Translations under genes and position numbers: made by a program
Shown: positions 1 through 6,243 of the stretch, piece by piece
How positions within the stretch are numbered: position 1 is the first letter of the stretch
Layout: every line of letters begins with the position of its first letter
The notes under the pieces: model-generated
The model's input: only the letters and a program-made list of their open reading frames with translations
What the model was told of the DNA's origin: nothing
Database searches by the model: none
Source of the DNA: QHWT01 sp046726015
GTDB lineage: Bacteria; Acidobacteriota; Vicinamibacteria; Vicinamibacterales; 2-12-FULL-66-21
Direction: 5' to 3'
DNA length: 12,838 nucleotides
Assembly: GCA_046726015.1 (NCBI GenBank)
Contig: JBKOZS010000002.1
Coordinates: 1 to 12,838, forward strand

Positions 1-166
1 CTCAGGGACGTCTCTCCACGTGTAACTGTCTGAACGGCAGAGGCTTTTCGTCTATCGGGAGATGGCGGCCTGGTCCCATGGTTCAGGTATCGCGCTTGCA
101 GCCCTCTCTCCCCGATGTTCCCCAGGCCGATGCTTCCGGCCGGCGGGCCCGTCGAGGAGGATCACG
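1..166. other. Upstream region, no gene recognised
   Basis: This stretch precedes the first convincing start codon. The open frame extends back to an ATG at 62, but that extension reads as arginine- and proline-rich sequence without a signal peptide, and it has no good ribosome binding site. The later start at 167 has both. I see no clear sigma-70 promoter. The promoter of the 167-2647 operon presumably lies here or upstream of the window. Confidence 0.5.
155..160 (+). promoter_or_regulatory. Ribosome binding site deciding the start at 167
   Basis: A perfect AGGAGG lies six bases before the ATG at 167. It selects this start over the in-frame ATG at 62, and the protein then begins directly with a signal peptide. 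Confidence 0.8.
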
Positions 167-553
167 ATGTCCAGAACCAGTCTGAGCATGGTGTTGTCTT
201 TTGCCGTCCTGTTGCCAGCGGTGGGAAGGGCCGAACAGCGTCACATCGCCGACCGCAGCGCACTGGACCGGATGGTAGCCGAGCAGGTCAGCCAGCAGGA
301 AGCCGACCGGCAGGTCATTCGTGACGTGCTGAAACGCGACGAAGTCCGCGACGTCGCACGCAAAGCGGGCCTCGACATCGTTCGTGCCGAAGCGGCCGTC
401 GCGACCCTCAGCGGCACCGAGCTGCAGGACGCCGCGCGCCGCGCGCGCGAGGCGAACGAGCGCCTAGCCGGCGGAGCGAACGTCACCATCTCCACCACGA
501 CGATCATCATCGCCCTGCTGGTGGTCATTCTGATTATCGTGGCAGTGGACTGA
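167..553 (+). CDS. PA2779-family small secreted/membrane protein (DUF6627-like)
   Basis: The product is 128 residues. Residues 1 to about 22 form a signal peptide (MSRTSLSMVLSFAVLLPAVG, then an Ala-rich cleavage region). The middle is a charged helical region in which a run of D/R-rich residues is followed by a short 'ATLSGTELQDAA' stretch. The last 22 residues are a very hydrophobic helix rich in Ile and Val ending in VAVD. This layout, of signal peptide, 'RDDV..' helix, 'LS..E' segment and C-terminal hydrophobic helix, matches the PA2779 family, whose function is unknown. In other genomes that family sits directly before a PA2778-type C39-like peptidase, as it does here, with 9 bp between the genes. 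The small protein may be a partner or substrate of the peptidase; this is inference from conserved adjacency. Family assignment is from pattern and context, not from a search. Confidence 0.75.
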   Translation: MSRTSLSMVLSFAVLLPAVGRAEQRHIADRSALDRMVAEQVSQQEADRQVIRDVLKRDEVRDVARKAGLDIVRAEAAVATLSGTELQDAARRAREANERLAGGANVTISTTTIIIALLVVILIIVAVD

Positions 554-562
554 CGGAAAAGC

Positions 563-2647
563 ATGCCCGGCAGGATTCCGGTGTGGTCGCCGGCGAGGTG
601 GCTCCTCGCTGCAGCGATGTCGTGGGCGCCCGTATCGTCGAGCATCGCCCGCGAGATTCCCCGGGCGCACCTGCTCGCAGTGCCCTTTCTGTCACAGACC
701 GAGGATCTCTGCGGTGGCGCTGCGGCGGCGATGGTTCTGCGGTACTGGGGTGACCGCATGGTGGAGCCGCGGGACTTCGCCTCGCTCGTTCGCGCCGATC
801 TCCACGGCATCACCACAACGGAACTCGCACGCGATCTGCAGAGACGCGGCTGGCGCGCGTACGCACTCACCGCATCGTCGACCAGTGTCGAGCACCACCT
901 CCAGCAGGGGCGACCGCTGCTCGCGCTGCTGGAGGTCCGTCCCGCGCGCTATCACTACGTGGTGATCGTCGGCTGGACTGCAGACGAGGTCATTTATCAC
1001 GACCCCGCCGACCGCCCATTTCGCAGAGTACCCCGCAGATTGTTCGAGGAGAAATGGGCACGAGCCGACCACTGGATGTTGCTGATTCTGCCCTCTCCAG
1101 GCCCCGCACCGACGTATCGCACCAACGAACGTGGTGTCGGAACACGTGGCGCCGCCGAGTCTGCTTCCCGTATTACCGGCCATGACGAGCCGAACGAATG
1201 CGCAGATTCTGTTACGCATGCTGTGGCGCTCTCGGAGAGCGGACGGTATTCGGCCGCCGCTGTTGCGCTGACCGAGGCTCACGAGGAGTGCCCGGCGAGC
1301 GCGGCGCCCCTGACCGAACTTGCGTCGCTCCTTCTCCTCCAACATCAGTACGATGAAGCCGCCCGGGTGGCCGAGCGAGCCGTCGCACAGCCCGATGCCG
1401 ATCGACATTCATGGGACGTTCTCGGTACGTGCCAGTTCCTGCTCCATCGGCCGGACCGGGCGCTCGACGCCTGGAATCACGCCGGCCGACCGGCGGTCGA
1501 TCGAATACGCATCGACGGCCTCGATCGCACGCGGTATAGCATCGTGACGACGGCCCTGTCGCTGGACTCTGGTGCGCTGCTCACGAGCCAGGATCTGACG
1601 CAGGCGCGACGACGTCTCGCGAGCATTCCCAGTATCGCGGCGTCGCGTCTCGATTACCTGCCGGTGGGCAACGGTGTTATGAACGTTGAGGCCGGCGTGC
1701 TCGAACGCCGTTTCATGCCGTCTGGCCCGCTTGCCTTTGCTGCACTGGGAGCCCGCGCGCTGGCGGAACGCGAAGCGGGCTGGACCATCGCGAGCCCCAC
1801 AAGAAACGGCGAGACGATCACGGCGGTCTGGCGGTGGTGGGATGGTCGGCCCCGCGTCGGGATTGACGCGCGGATTCCGCTCTACCAGACGCGCCTGAAG
1901 GCAGTGCTCGATCTTGCCGGCTCCATCGGAGAACAGCAGTATGTTGGCTTCGCTGGTGCCGGTGCGGAGGCCGTCGTGCGCGAGCGGCGCCGATCCGCGA
2001 GCGCCATGTTGAGCGACTGGACGTCGGGAGGAATCCAGTGGAAGCTTCGCCTTGGTCTCGATCGCTGGGACCACCACGGGACGTTTCCACGCGTCGGCGC
2101 AGGCCTCGAGGCGCGGCTCGCCGACGATCGCATCGCGCTACTGGCTGGCGCCGACGCCTGGCCCGGCGGCGGCTTCGGGGATCTCACGAGCGGTATCCGG
2201 TGGCGCACCACGACCGATGATGACAAGGCTGCCATCTTGCTGTCAGTCGGAGCAGTGGCAGCGTCGAAGCAGGCTCCGCCTGATCTCTGGCCCGGCGCGG
2301 GCACCGGTCACGCCCGGCCATACCTGCTGCGCGGGCACTCGCTGCTGGACCGCAACGGGGCCATCGACAGCCCGGCCTTCGGCCGCCAACTCGTGCACTC
2401 GACCGCCGAGGTGCGTCTCCCGCTTGCATCGTCCGGCCTATTGACACTGGCCGGTACCACGTTTGTCGATGCCGCGCGCGCGTGGGATGGCCCGCGCGCC
2501 GACCGCGGCCTCGCTGATGCCGGCATCGGGCTGCGCCTTGGCGTTGGCGGCGAAGGCACGCTGCGACTCGACCTGGCACACGGCCTGAGTGACGGCGCGA
2601 ATGCCCTGTCAGTCGGATGGGAGTCGAGCTGGTCCCGGTGGCATTGA
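563..2647 (+). CDS. PA2778-type C39-like cysteine peptidase with TPR, POTRA-like and Omp85-like barrel regions
   Basis: The product is 694 residues. Residues 1-30 look like a signal peptide. Residues 35-175 form a C39-like papain-fold domain: the 'VPFLSQ' entry with Gln45, Cys50 in 'EDLCGG', His131 in 'RYHYVVIVGW' and Asp147 in 'YHDP' are the expected oxyanion, nucleophile, base and orienting residues. Residues 212-310 hold two or three TPR-like helix pairs. Residues 313-382 resemble a single POTRA domain ('RIRIDGLDRTRYSIV', then a 'DLTQARRRL' helix and a '..VEAGVLER' strand). Residues about 385-694 are alternating beta-strand sequence, including 'RPYLLRGHS', similar to the LRGY-type motif of Omp85 proteins, and an aromatic C-terminus (SSWSRWH). 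PA2778 proteins are normally only peptidase plus TPR, so the C-terminal half is unusual. It is probably an outer-membrane protein with a periplasmic peptidase domain. The ATG at 563 is close to the previous stop and has only a weak ribosome binding site, which suggests coupled translation. Substrate unknown. Confidence 0.75.
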   Translation: MPGRIPVWSPARWLLAAAMSWAPVSSSIAREIPRAHLLAVPFLSQTEDLCGGAAAAMVLRYWGDRMVEPRDFASLVRADLHGITTTELARDLQRRGWRAYALTASSTSVEHHLQQGRPLLALLEVRPARYHYVVIVGWTADEVIYHDPADRPFRRVPRRLFEEKWARADHWMLLILPSPGPAPTYRTNERGVGTRGAAESASRITGHDEPNECADSVTHAVALSESGRYSAAAVALTEAHEECPASAAPLTELASLLLLQHQYDEAARVAERAVAQPDADRHSWDVLGTCQFLLHRPDRALDAWNHAGRPAVDRIRIDGLDRTRYSIVTTALSLDSGALLTSQDLTQARRRLASIPSIAASRLDYLPVGNGVMNVEAGVLERRFMPSGPLAFAALGARALAEREAGWTIASPTRNGETITAVWRWWDGRPRVGIDARIPLYQTRLKAVLDLAGSIGEQQYVGFAGAGAEAVVRERRRSASAMLSDWTSGGIQWKLRLGLDRWDHHGTFPRVGAGLEARLADDRIALLAGADAWPGGGFGDLTSGIRWRTTTDDDKAAILLSVGAVAASKQAPPDLWPGAGTGHARPYLLRGHSLLDRNGAIDSPAFGRQLVHSTAEVRLPLASSGLLTLAGTTFVDAARAWDGPRADRGLADAGIGLRLGVGGEGTLRLDLAHGLSDGANALSVGWESSWSRWH

Positions 2648-2682
2648 CATCACCCGGCTGCGGAGCGCTGACGACATTTTGA

Positions 2683-2787
2683 TTTCGCATTCGACTCAGC
2701 GTGAAGGCTGCCTCCCTCGTGCTTCTCGGCACGGGTCTGCTGGCGTTGGGCCGTCGCGTGCGCCGGGGACGAAAGGCGCAGGCCTAG
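2683..2787 (+). pseudogene. Orphan PEP-CTERM-like sorting tail (gene remnant)
   Basis: Between a stop at 2680 and the TAG at 2785 one frame reads FRIRLSVKAA, then SLVLLGTGLLALGRRVRRG, then RKAQA. This is the standard end of a PEP-CTERM protein: a small-residue motif, a hydrophobic helix with the typical 'LLGTGLLALG' wording, and an Arg-rich cytoplasmic tail. The canonical Pro-Glu-Pro is not intact: 'VKAAS' stands where 'VPEPAS' is usual, compatible with loss of one codon plus a change. There is no gene body upstream because the neighbouring gene ends at 2647. A terminator follows 22 bp after the stop, as expected for the end of a real gene. I read it as the 3' end of a deleted PEP-CTERM gene. 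A start at the GTG at 2701 would give a peptide of only 28 residues, which is less likely. Confidence 0.55.
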
Positions 2788-2809
2788 TTCAGCGTCATTA
2801 TCGAAGCAG

Positions 2810-2841
2810 AAAGGCCCGGCGGGCGATCGCCGGGCCTTTTT
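2810..2841 (+). terminator. Rho-independent terminator
   Basis: A perfect 11-bp inverted repeat (AAAGGCCCGGC at 2810-2820 and its complement at 2829-2839) encloses an 8-base loop and ends in a T run. It is the strongest terminator in the window and closes the + strand transcription unit from 167. Its A/T-flanked stem could also stop - strand transcripts coming from the 3064-5318 cluster. Confidence 0.85.
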
Positions 2842-3063
2842 CATGTCGGGATCAGGTGCCGGCGCGGCCGGAGCGCGCCGCAATTCGAGAGATGGCTCGG
2901 AAGCTACAGCTGGGAGTTCGTGGTCGGCGCCGGCGAACCGTTTCAGGACAGCAGCACCGCCGCCTGCGTCACGGCGCCGACGGATCTCGCTCGATCACCA
3001 TTGCGGTAATCCGCGTCAAATTGGGCACGGCGGGCGGCAAACGAAGAGCGGATCACGGCCTGC
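2842..3063. other. Intergenic, no gene recognised
   Basis: The region between the terminator and the 3' end of the - strand remnant at 3064. Short open frames exist on both strands, for example a + frame around 2885-3000 reading 'FERWLGSYSWEFVVGAGEPF'. None has a start with a ribosome binding site, and I recognise no family. It may hold another decayed gene end. Confidence 0.4.
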
Positions 3064-3415
3064 CTAGCGGTCCTGCCTCTCGTAGCACACCTCATACTCC
3101 TTTCCGCCCTCCACGTCCGTCTTCAGCATGCAGAGCCGCGCGGTCCAGCCGGTACCGCCGTAATTGACGTCCTCGATCTTGGTGTGTTGTGGCGCGGCGA
3201 AGGCCCTTCGGCAGAAAGCCCTTCGACAGAACATACTGCTGTCGGCCTGTCCTCTGAAATTGCCAGCCCTTATACATCGTCTCGAAGACGGGCAATGAAC
3301 TCGTAGTCGTTGAAGTTGAATGTCCCGGCCATGGCTGGCTGATTGCCGGCGGCGTGCGCCTGCACTGTGAAGCGCGGAGTACGACGATGAGCGTGAAGAA
3401 GAATGTCGTCCCCAT
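3064..3415 (-). pseudogene. Small secreted protein, frameshifted (unknown family)
   Basis: Three frames each contribute a protein-like piece. The start frame (ATG at 3415) gives a signal-peptide core, 'MGTTFFFTLIVVL'. A second frame gives 'TVQAHAAGNQPAMAGTFNFN', with an Ala-X-Ala cleavage site, then 'DYEFIA'. The first frame returns with 'PVFETMYKGWQFQRTG' and 'YVLSKGFLPKGL'. The third frame gives 'IEDVNYGGTGWTARL' and 'KEYEVCYERQDR', then the TAG at 3064-3066. Joined, they make a secreted protein of about 115 residues. The shifts lie near 3360-3395, 3285-3300 and 3185-3200. No second-site nonsense codons were seen within the pieces, so the damage is recent or is sequencing error. AGGAG directly abuts the ATG, which is too close to be a normal ribosome binding site, so the true start is uncertain. 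I do not recognise the family. Confidence 0.55.
3202..3231 (-). repeat. 15-bp tandem duplication inside the secreted-protein remnant
   Basis: GGCCCTTCGGCAGAA (3202-3216) is followed directly by AGCCCTTCGACAGAA (3217-3231), two mismatches in 15. On the - strand it encodes two consecutive five-residue units, seen as LSKGF and LPKGL, so the duplication keeps the frame and probably arose while the gene was coding. Confidence 0.7.
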
Positions 3416-3515
3416 CTCCTGAGGCCGATTCAGCAATCGTCCTCGTCTGAAGTGACCGCGAGTGGCGGAGCCAACCGAGGGCGCGAGTCCGCATTCGCGC
3501 CGTCTGGATCGTATA

Positions 3516-3713
3516 TTACGGGTTGCGATTCCACGTACGATTCAGTCGGCCATCGTTTGTCGACTCGCGTGCGATCCAGCCCTCACCACAGGCCTGGCAA
3601 CGCCAAAATGTTGAACTCGTCACTTCCTTCGCGAGCGTGCCAATCGCTTTGGAGCCGCAGAACGGACAGGCCTCGGGTCGCTGTATCGACTTCGGCTTGG
3701 GCGCATGGTTCAT
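3516..3713 (-). CDS. Small zinc-ribbon protein
   Basis: The product is 65 residues from the ATG at 3713. Two CxxC knuckles are clear: Cys16-Pro-Phe-Cys19-Gly and Cys39-Gln-Ala-Cys42-Gly, 20 residues apart, with 'FWRC' before the second. This is a typical treble-clef or zinc-ribbon arrangement for one Zn ion. The N-terminus is Lys/Pro-rich and the C-terminus polar. An upstream in-frame ATG at 3749 would add 12 residues, but neither start has a convincing ribosome binding site. Function is unknown; such short ribbon proteins may bind nucleic acid or a partner protein. It is the only undisrupted gene in the 3064-5318 cluster. A similar ribbon fragment occurs at 4591-4668. Confidence 0.7.
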   Translation of the reverse strand: MNHAPKPKSIQRPEACPFCGSKAIGTLAKEVTSSTFWRCQACGEGWIARESTNDGRLNRTWNRNP

Positions 3714-3927
3714 GTGCGATACACCTATATCTAGGGGATGCGTGACCATCCGGGGGATTGAACGTCTAGCACGTTACGCCTGCTGAAGACCGTTAGCGGA
3801 TCGTTCGCCAACGTTGCGCGGGGGGTGTCTGACCTTCGGTGAGGCCGGCGCCTCAAGTGCTTGAAGGAGCGCTTAGTCTATCACGAGCGCGGCGCGGCAG
3901 CGGTGAATTCGTGGCCCACGTCTCGCA
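3714..3927. other. Spacer between the zinc-ribbon gene and the DUF6766 gene
   Basis: I find no credible coding frame on either strand. It probably carries the promoter of the zinc-ribbon gene on the - strand, but I could not identify convincing -35/-10 boxes or a terminator. Confidence 0.4.
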
Positions 3928-4581
3928 TTAATCGTTTTCGTCATGCGCCGTGTGGACCGGCTTCGACTCGGAAGAGCCGCGCTGGCGCAAATATACGGAA
4001 AGCCAAACCATCGCTGCAATCGCGAGGAATTCACTTTGCCAATTCTGGAATGACTCGAACCAGAACCGCGAGGACGTAACGTACGCGCTCAAGGGGCCGG
4101 CGTCGCGGCCGTGCCCTTGTTCGTCGTGCCCATACTCCGCGTATCCGCCGAGGGCATGGCCACCCAGGAGCCGAGGAAGAGCACTACAAATGCCAGGCCC
4201 AACGAATGCTCATAGAGGAGAAGTACGAGCCCGCCCCGCCGCACGGGCCACGGCGTGTTCGGAGCACTGAAACCGACGCGGGTCTGCATCAACCGCCTCG
4301 ACGACACCCGGGCGGCGCGATTCCGGTGAACCCCTCTGTACGAGCACTGTCGTCAGCACGACAAAGGCCGTCATCTGTAGGAACTCGCTCTCCCAGTTTT
4401 CAAACGTCGCCTCCCACATGTGGCCGGTAGAAAAATAGCTGTGAAGCGAAATCGGAGGGTCGCCGTGGGCGACCTGGCTGTGGTTGTACTCATACCAGCC
4501 ACTCACGATCTGGCCGATCAGGAAGATCAGAAAGAAAGCCAACATCGCGAGGGTGAGCGAGCGATCGCGGATCCGGTCCAT
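3928..4581 (-). pseudogene. DUF6766-family membrane protein with two compensating frameshifts
   Basis: Read from the ATG at 4581 (GGAGG five bases upstream), the first frame gives residues 1 to about 95: a transmembrane helix 'LAMLAFFLIFLIGQIVSGW', then 'YEYNHSQ', 'WESEFLQ', a second helix and 'QRGSPESRRP'. Near 4275-4295 the frame must shift to read 'PWPVRRGG', 'YEHSLGLAFVVLFLGSW'. Near 4155-4165 it must shift back to read 'GHALGGYAEYGHDEQGHG', 'FWFESFQNWQSEFLAI', 'YLRQRGSSESKP' and the stop at 3928. The two shifts cancel: the span is 654 bases, a multiple of three, giving 217 residues, about normal for DUF6766. The two halves are an internal duplication (helix, G[WY]xEY, NW[EQ]SEFL, helix, QRGSxES), which independently confirms the reconstructed frames. 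Four membrane helices are expected. Function unknown. Intact translation as it stands would be truncated or scrambled in the middle. Confidence 0.75.
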
Positions 4582-4590
4582 GCATCCTCC

Positions 4591-4668
4591 AGCCGTCACG
4601 ACACGCCGAGGCTCGATCAAGGCAAATTGGGTAGCGCCACAAAACGGACATGAATCGGGTCGAGCCGC
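4591..4668 (-). pseudogene. Possible zinc-ribbon fragment upstream of the DUF6766 gene
   Basis: In the same frame as the DUF6766 start, the - strand reads 'ARPDSCPFCGATQFALIEPR'. 'RPDSCPFCGA' closely resembles 'RPEACPFCGS' of the intact zinc-ribbon protein at 3516-3713, also at the DNA level around CGACCCGA and TGTCCGTT. There is no second CxxC pair and no start codon with a ribosome binding site. It could be a truncated paralogue, the C-terminus of the stress-type gene, or chance. Confidence 0.3.
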
Positions 4669-4686
4669 CCCACGGCGACTCGACCC
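4657..4686 (-). repeat. 13-bp hairpin
   Basis: GGGTCGAG and CTCGACCC (4657-4664 and 4679-4686) pair perfectly. Inside them one mismatch (a U-G wobble in the - strand RNA) is followed by CGCC/GGCG around a 4-base loop. The stem is strong, but the - strand continues GATTCATGTCCGTTTT, so a T run comes only about 10 bases later. It may be an attenuator-like or mRNA-stabilising structure between the stress-type gene and the DUF6766 gene, or part of coding sequence. Confidence 0.5.
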
Positions 4687-5318
4687 GGCCAGGTGCGCAA
4701 CGCAGAATGCTGGTGCCGCCATAGCTGCCGAAGTCTCGCTCCAGGGCCGCAGCATGGTCGTCGTCGCGAGCCCGCGTGCCGACCACAATGCCACCGTCCC
4801 TGATACCAGCCTCGTAGGCCGCGACCCGATCTTCGGGAATTCCCGCACCGATCAGCACCCCAATCAGCCCGCCGGTTCCGGCTCCTGCACCGGCGCCAGC
4901 CAGCGCTACGGCCACCGGCCCGCAACCACCAGCCCGATCCCGGGAATGGCTACCGACGTGCCAACCGCAAACACGGCCGCTGGCGCGGCACCACTCCCCC
5001 TCCAATAACGCCGCCCTTCCCGACCCCTTCCTCCGCCTTCGTGCCCGCCTTGAATTCAGCAGCCGTGCGATCGCCGAAATAGCGAGTTCGGGACTCATCG
5101 GACATGATGACATCGACATCTTCGGTCTTGTACCCGTGCTGAGTCGTGAGACCTTCGTATGCACGCGTCGCGTCCTCGGGCGTCCGGTATAAGCCACTTA
5201 CGTACGGCGTCTGCTGCCGCGCCGCCCAGGTGGCACCGTGTTGAGACCGAGTACCTCATTCGCTCCCTGACGCGCCCGCCCTTCCTCGGTTATTGAACCC
5301 CTGTTTGATATCGCTCAT
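4687..5318 (-). pseudogene. Glycine-rich general-stress-type protein, multiply frameshifted
   Basis: The start is the ATG at 5318 with GGAGG (complement of 5326-5330) seven bases upstream. The first frame reads 'MSDIKQGFNNRG'. A second frame reads 'EGRARQGANEVLGLNTVPPG', and the first returns with 'YVSGLYRTPEDATRAYEG', 'DVDVIMSDESRTRYFGD' and 'GTKAEEGVGKGGVIGG'. A shift at a G5 run (4996-5000) gives 'AVFAVGTSVAIPGIGLVVAG'. Another shift near 4915-4927 gives 'GPVAVALAGAGAGAGTGGLI', 'GAGIPEDRVAAYEAGIRDGG' and 'DFGSYGG'. The order of an N-terminal alpha/beta region, a Gly/Ala-rich hydrophobic middle with 'IPG.G', then 'G.IPE......Y..G...GG' is that of YflT/GSP17M-like 'general stress protein' relatives, common beside envelope-stress genes. 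The C-terminus is not certain; I stop it before the hairpin at 4657-4686. At least four indels are needed. Confidence 0.65.
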
Positions 5319-5330
5319 TGCACAGCCTCC

Positions 5331-5804
5331 AAGGATTCCAAGAACCATCGTTTCCCCATCCGGCCTTCAGCCAGCTCGACGACGAGTGCTCGCTGGCATC
5401 TATTTGAGAGCAATGAGAATGCCCGCAGGCGCCAGTGCTGTAGCACGGAGAATCGGATGCCAGGCCGAGTCGCTGCAGCAACGACCGACATACAACGAGT
5501 TCGTGATTTGGATTGCAACAGGTCTGTCGACAACTGCGCCGAGCACCGTCACGGCCAGCACCTGCCGCGGTTGGCTGTTACGGCGGCGGCACATTCTCTG
5601 CACTCTCGCAGGCATGGGCGGCGGAAAGACAGACGGCACCGTTGCGGGGGTGAGGCTACGGCGCGAACAGTCTCGTACGGAGCGGCATCTCGACACTGTC
5701 TCTGAGGCCATCGCGATTGTCGTGCAGCATCTACCCCCTGTAGCAAAAGCCGATAACTACCAGACCAACAGACGCATGTGCGCATGAATAGCGATATTTA
5801 AAAC
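5331..5804. other. 474-bp intergenic region between divergent clusters, no gene recognised
   Basis: It separates the - strand stress-type gene (start 5318) from the + strand operon (start 5817). Open frames exist on both strands (for example + 5293-5787 and - 5400-5711), but they are Arg/Ser-rich, lack ribosome binding sites and match no family I know. Promoters for both directions must lie here. The AT-rich 'GATATTTAAAAC' at 5791-5802 is the only obvious AT island, and it sits too close to the start to be a normal -10 box. Confidence 0.45.
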
Positions 5805-5816
5805 AGGAGCATGAAG

Positions 5817-6224
5817 ATGCCGAACAGAAATCCGTCTCGAGATAACTCGTTGAACGACTCAGCGGACCTGACTGGAGAACGGGCAGCCAATCGCGTGGCC
5901 GAGGTCAGGGAATCGATGTCGGACGTGGCTGAAATCGCCACCAACAAGGTCAATGAAGGTCGTGAGATGGCCGCGGACCGGCTGGAAAGTGCCGCTTCGA
6001 CCGTTCACGAGCGGGCCGACCAACTTCCTGGCGGACCGAAGGTTAAGGAATTCGCGCATGCGGCTGCGGACCGGTTGAGCACAACCGCGGACTACCTGCG
6101 CAGCCGTGACGCGGCACGCATGATGGCAGACGTCGAAGGTCTGGTGAAAAACAATCCTGGTCCGGCACTTGTCGTCGCAGCGGCATTCGGGTTCCTCCTC
6201 GGCCGCGCACTCTCCAGGGATTAG
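5817..6224 (+). CDS. YqjD/ElaB (DUF883)-like C-tail-anchored protein
   Basis: The product is 135 residues. The ATG at 5817 is preferred because AGGAG (5805-5809) lies seven bases before it; the ATG at 5811 would be only one base away. Most of the protein is a long amphipathic, probably coiled-coil helix rich in Ala, Glu, Arg and Asp (repeating 'AADRL', 'VNEGREMAADRLESA'). The C-terminus reads 'NNPGPALVVAAAFGFLLGRA', the typical single membrane helix of the DUF883/YqjD type. E. coli YqjD and ElaB are inner-membrane, ribosome-associated stationary-phase proteins, but sequence outside the anchor is not conserved enough to transfer that role. It is the first gene of a tight three-gene operon, 19 bp before the next gene. 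Confidence 0.7.
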   Translation: MPNRNPSRDNSLNDSADLTGERAANRVAEVRESMSDVAEIATNKVNEGREMAADRLESAASTVHERADQLPGGPKVKEFAHAAADRLSTTADYLRSRDAARMMADVEGLVKNNPGPALVVAAAFGFLLGRALSRD

Positions 6225-6243
6225 GAAACCCAGGGAGGCTACC

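Noticed and set aside
62..166. N-terminal extension of the first gene from the ATG at 62
   Set aside because: There is no ribosome binding site, the residues are Pro/Arg-rich, and a perfect AGGAGG and a signal peptide begin at 167.
241..870. Long - strand open frame over the first two genes
   Set aside because: It is low-complexity Arg/Ser/Ala sequence opposite well-supported genes, typical of antisense frames in high-GC DNA.
2589..3167. 192-codon + strand open frame
   Set aside because: It crosses the terminator, has Arg/Ser-rich composition, and overlaps better-supported reading on both strands.
4490..5197. Single - strand open frame of 235 codons as an intact gene
   Set aside because: Only its middle is protein-like; its N-terminus is out of frame with the clear start at 5318 and its C-terminus runs over the DUF6766 N-terminus.
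5293..5787. + strand open frame in the intergenic region
   Set aside because: It starts inside the N-terminus of the stress-type gene, has no ribosome binding site and no recognisable motif.
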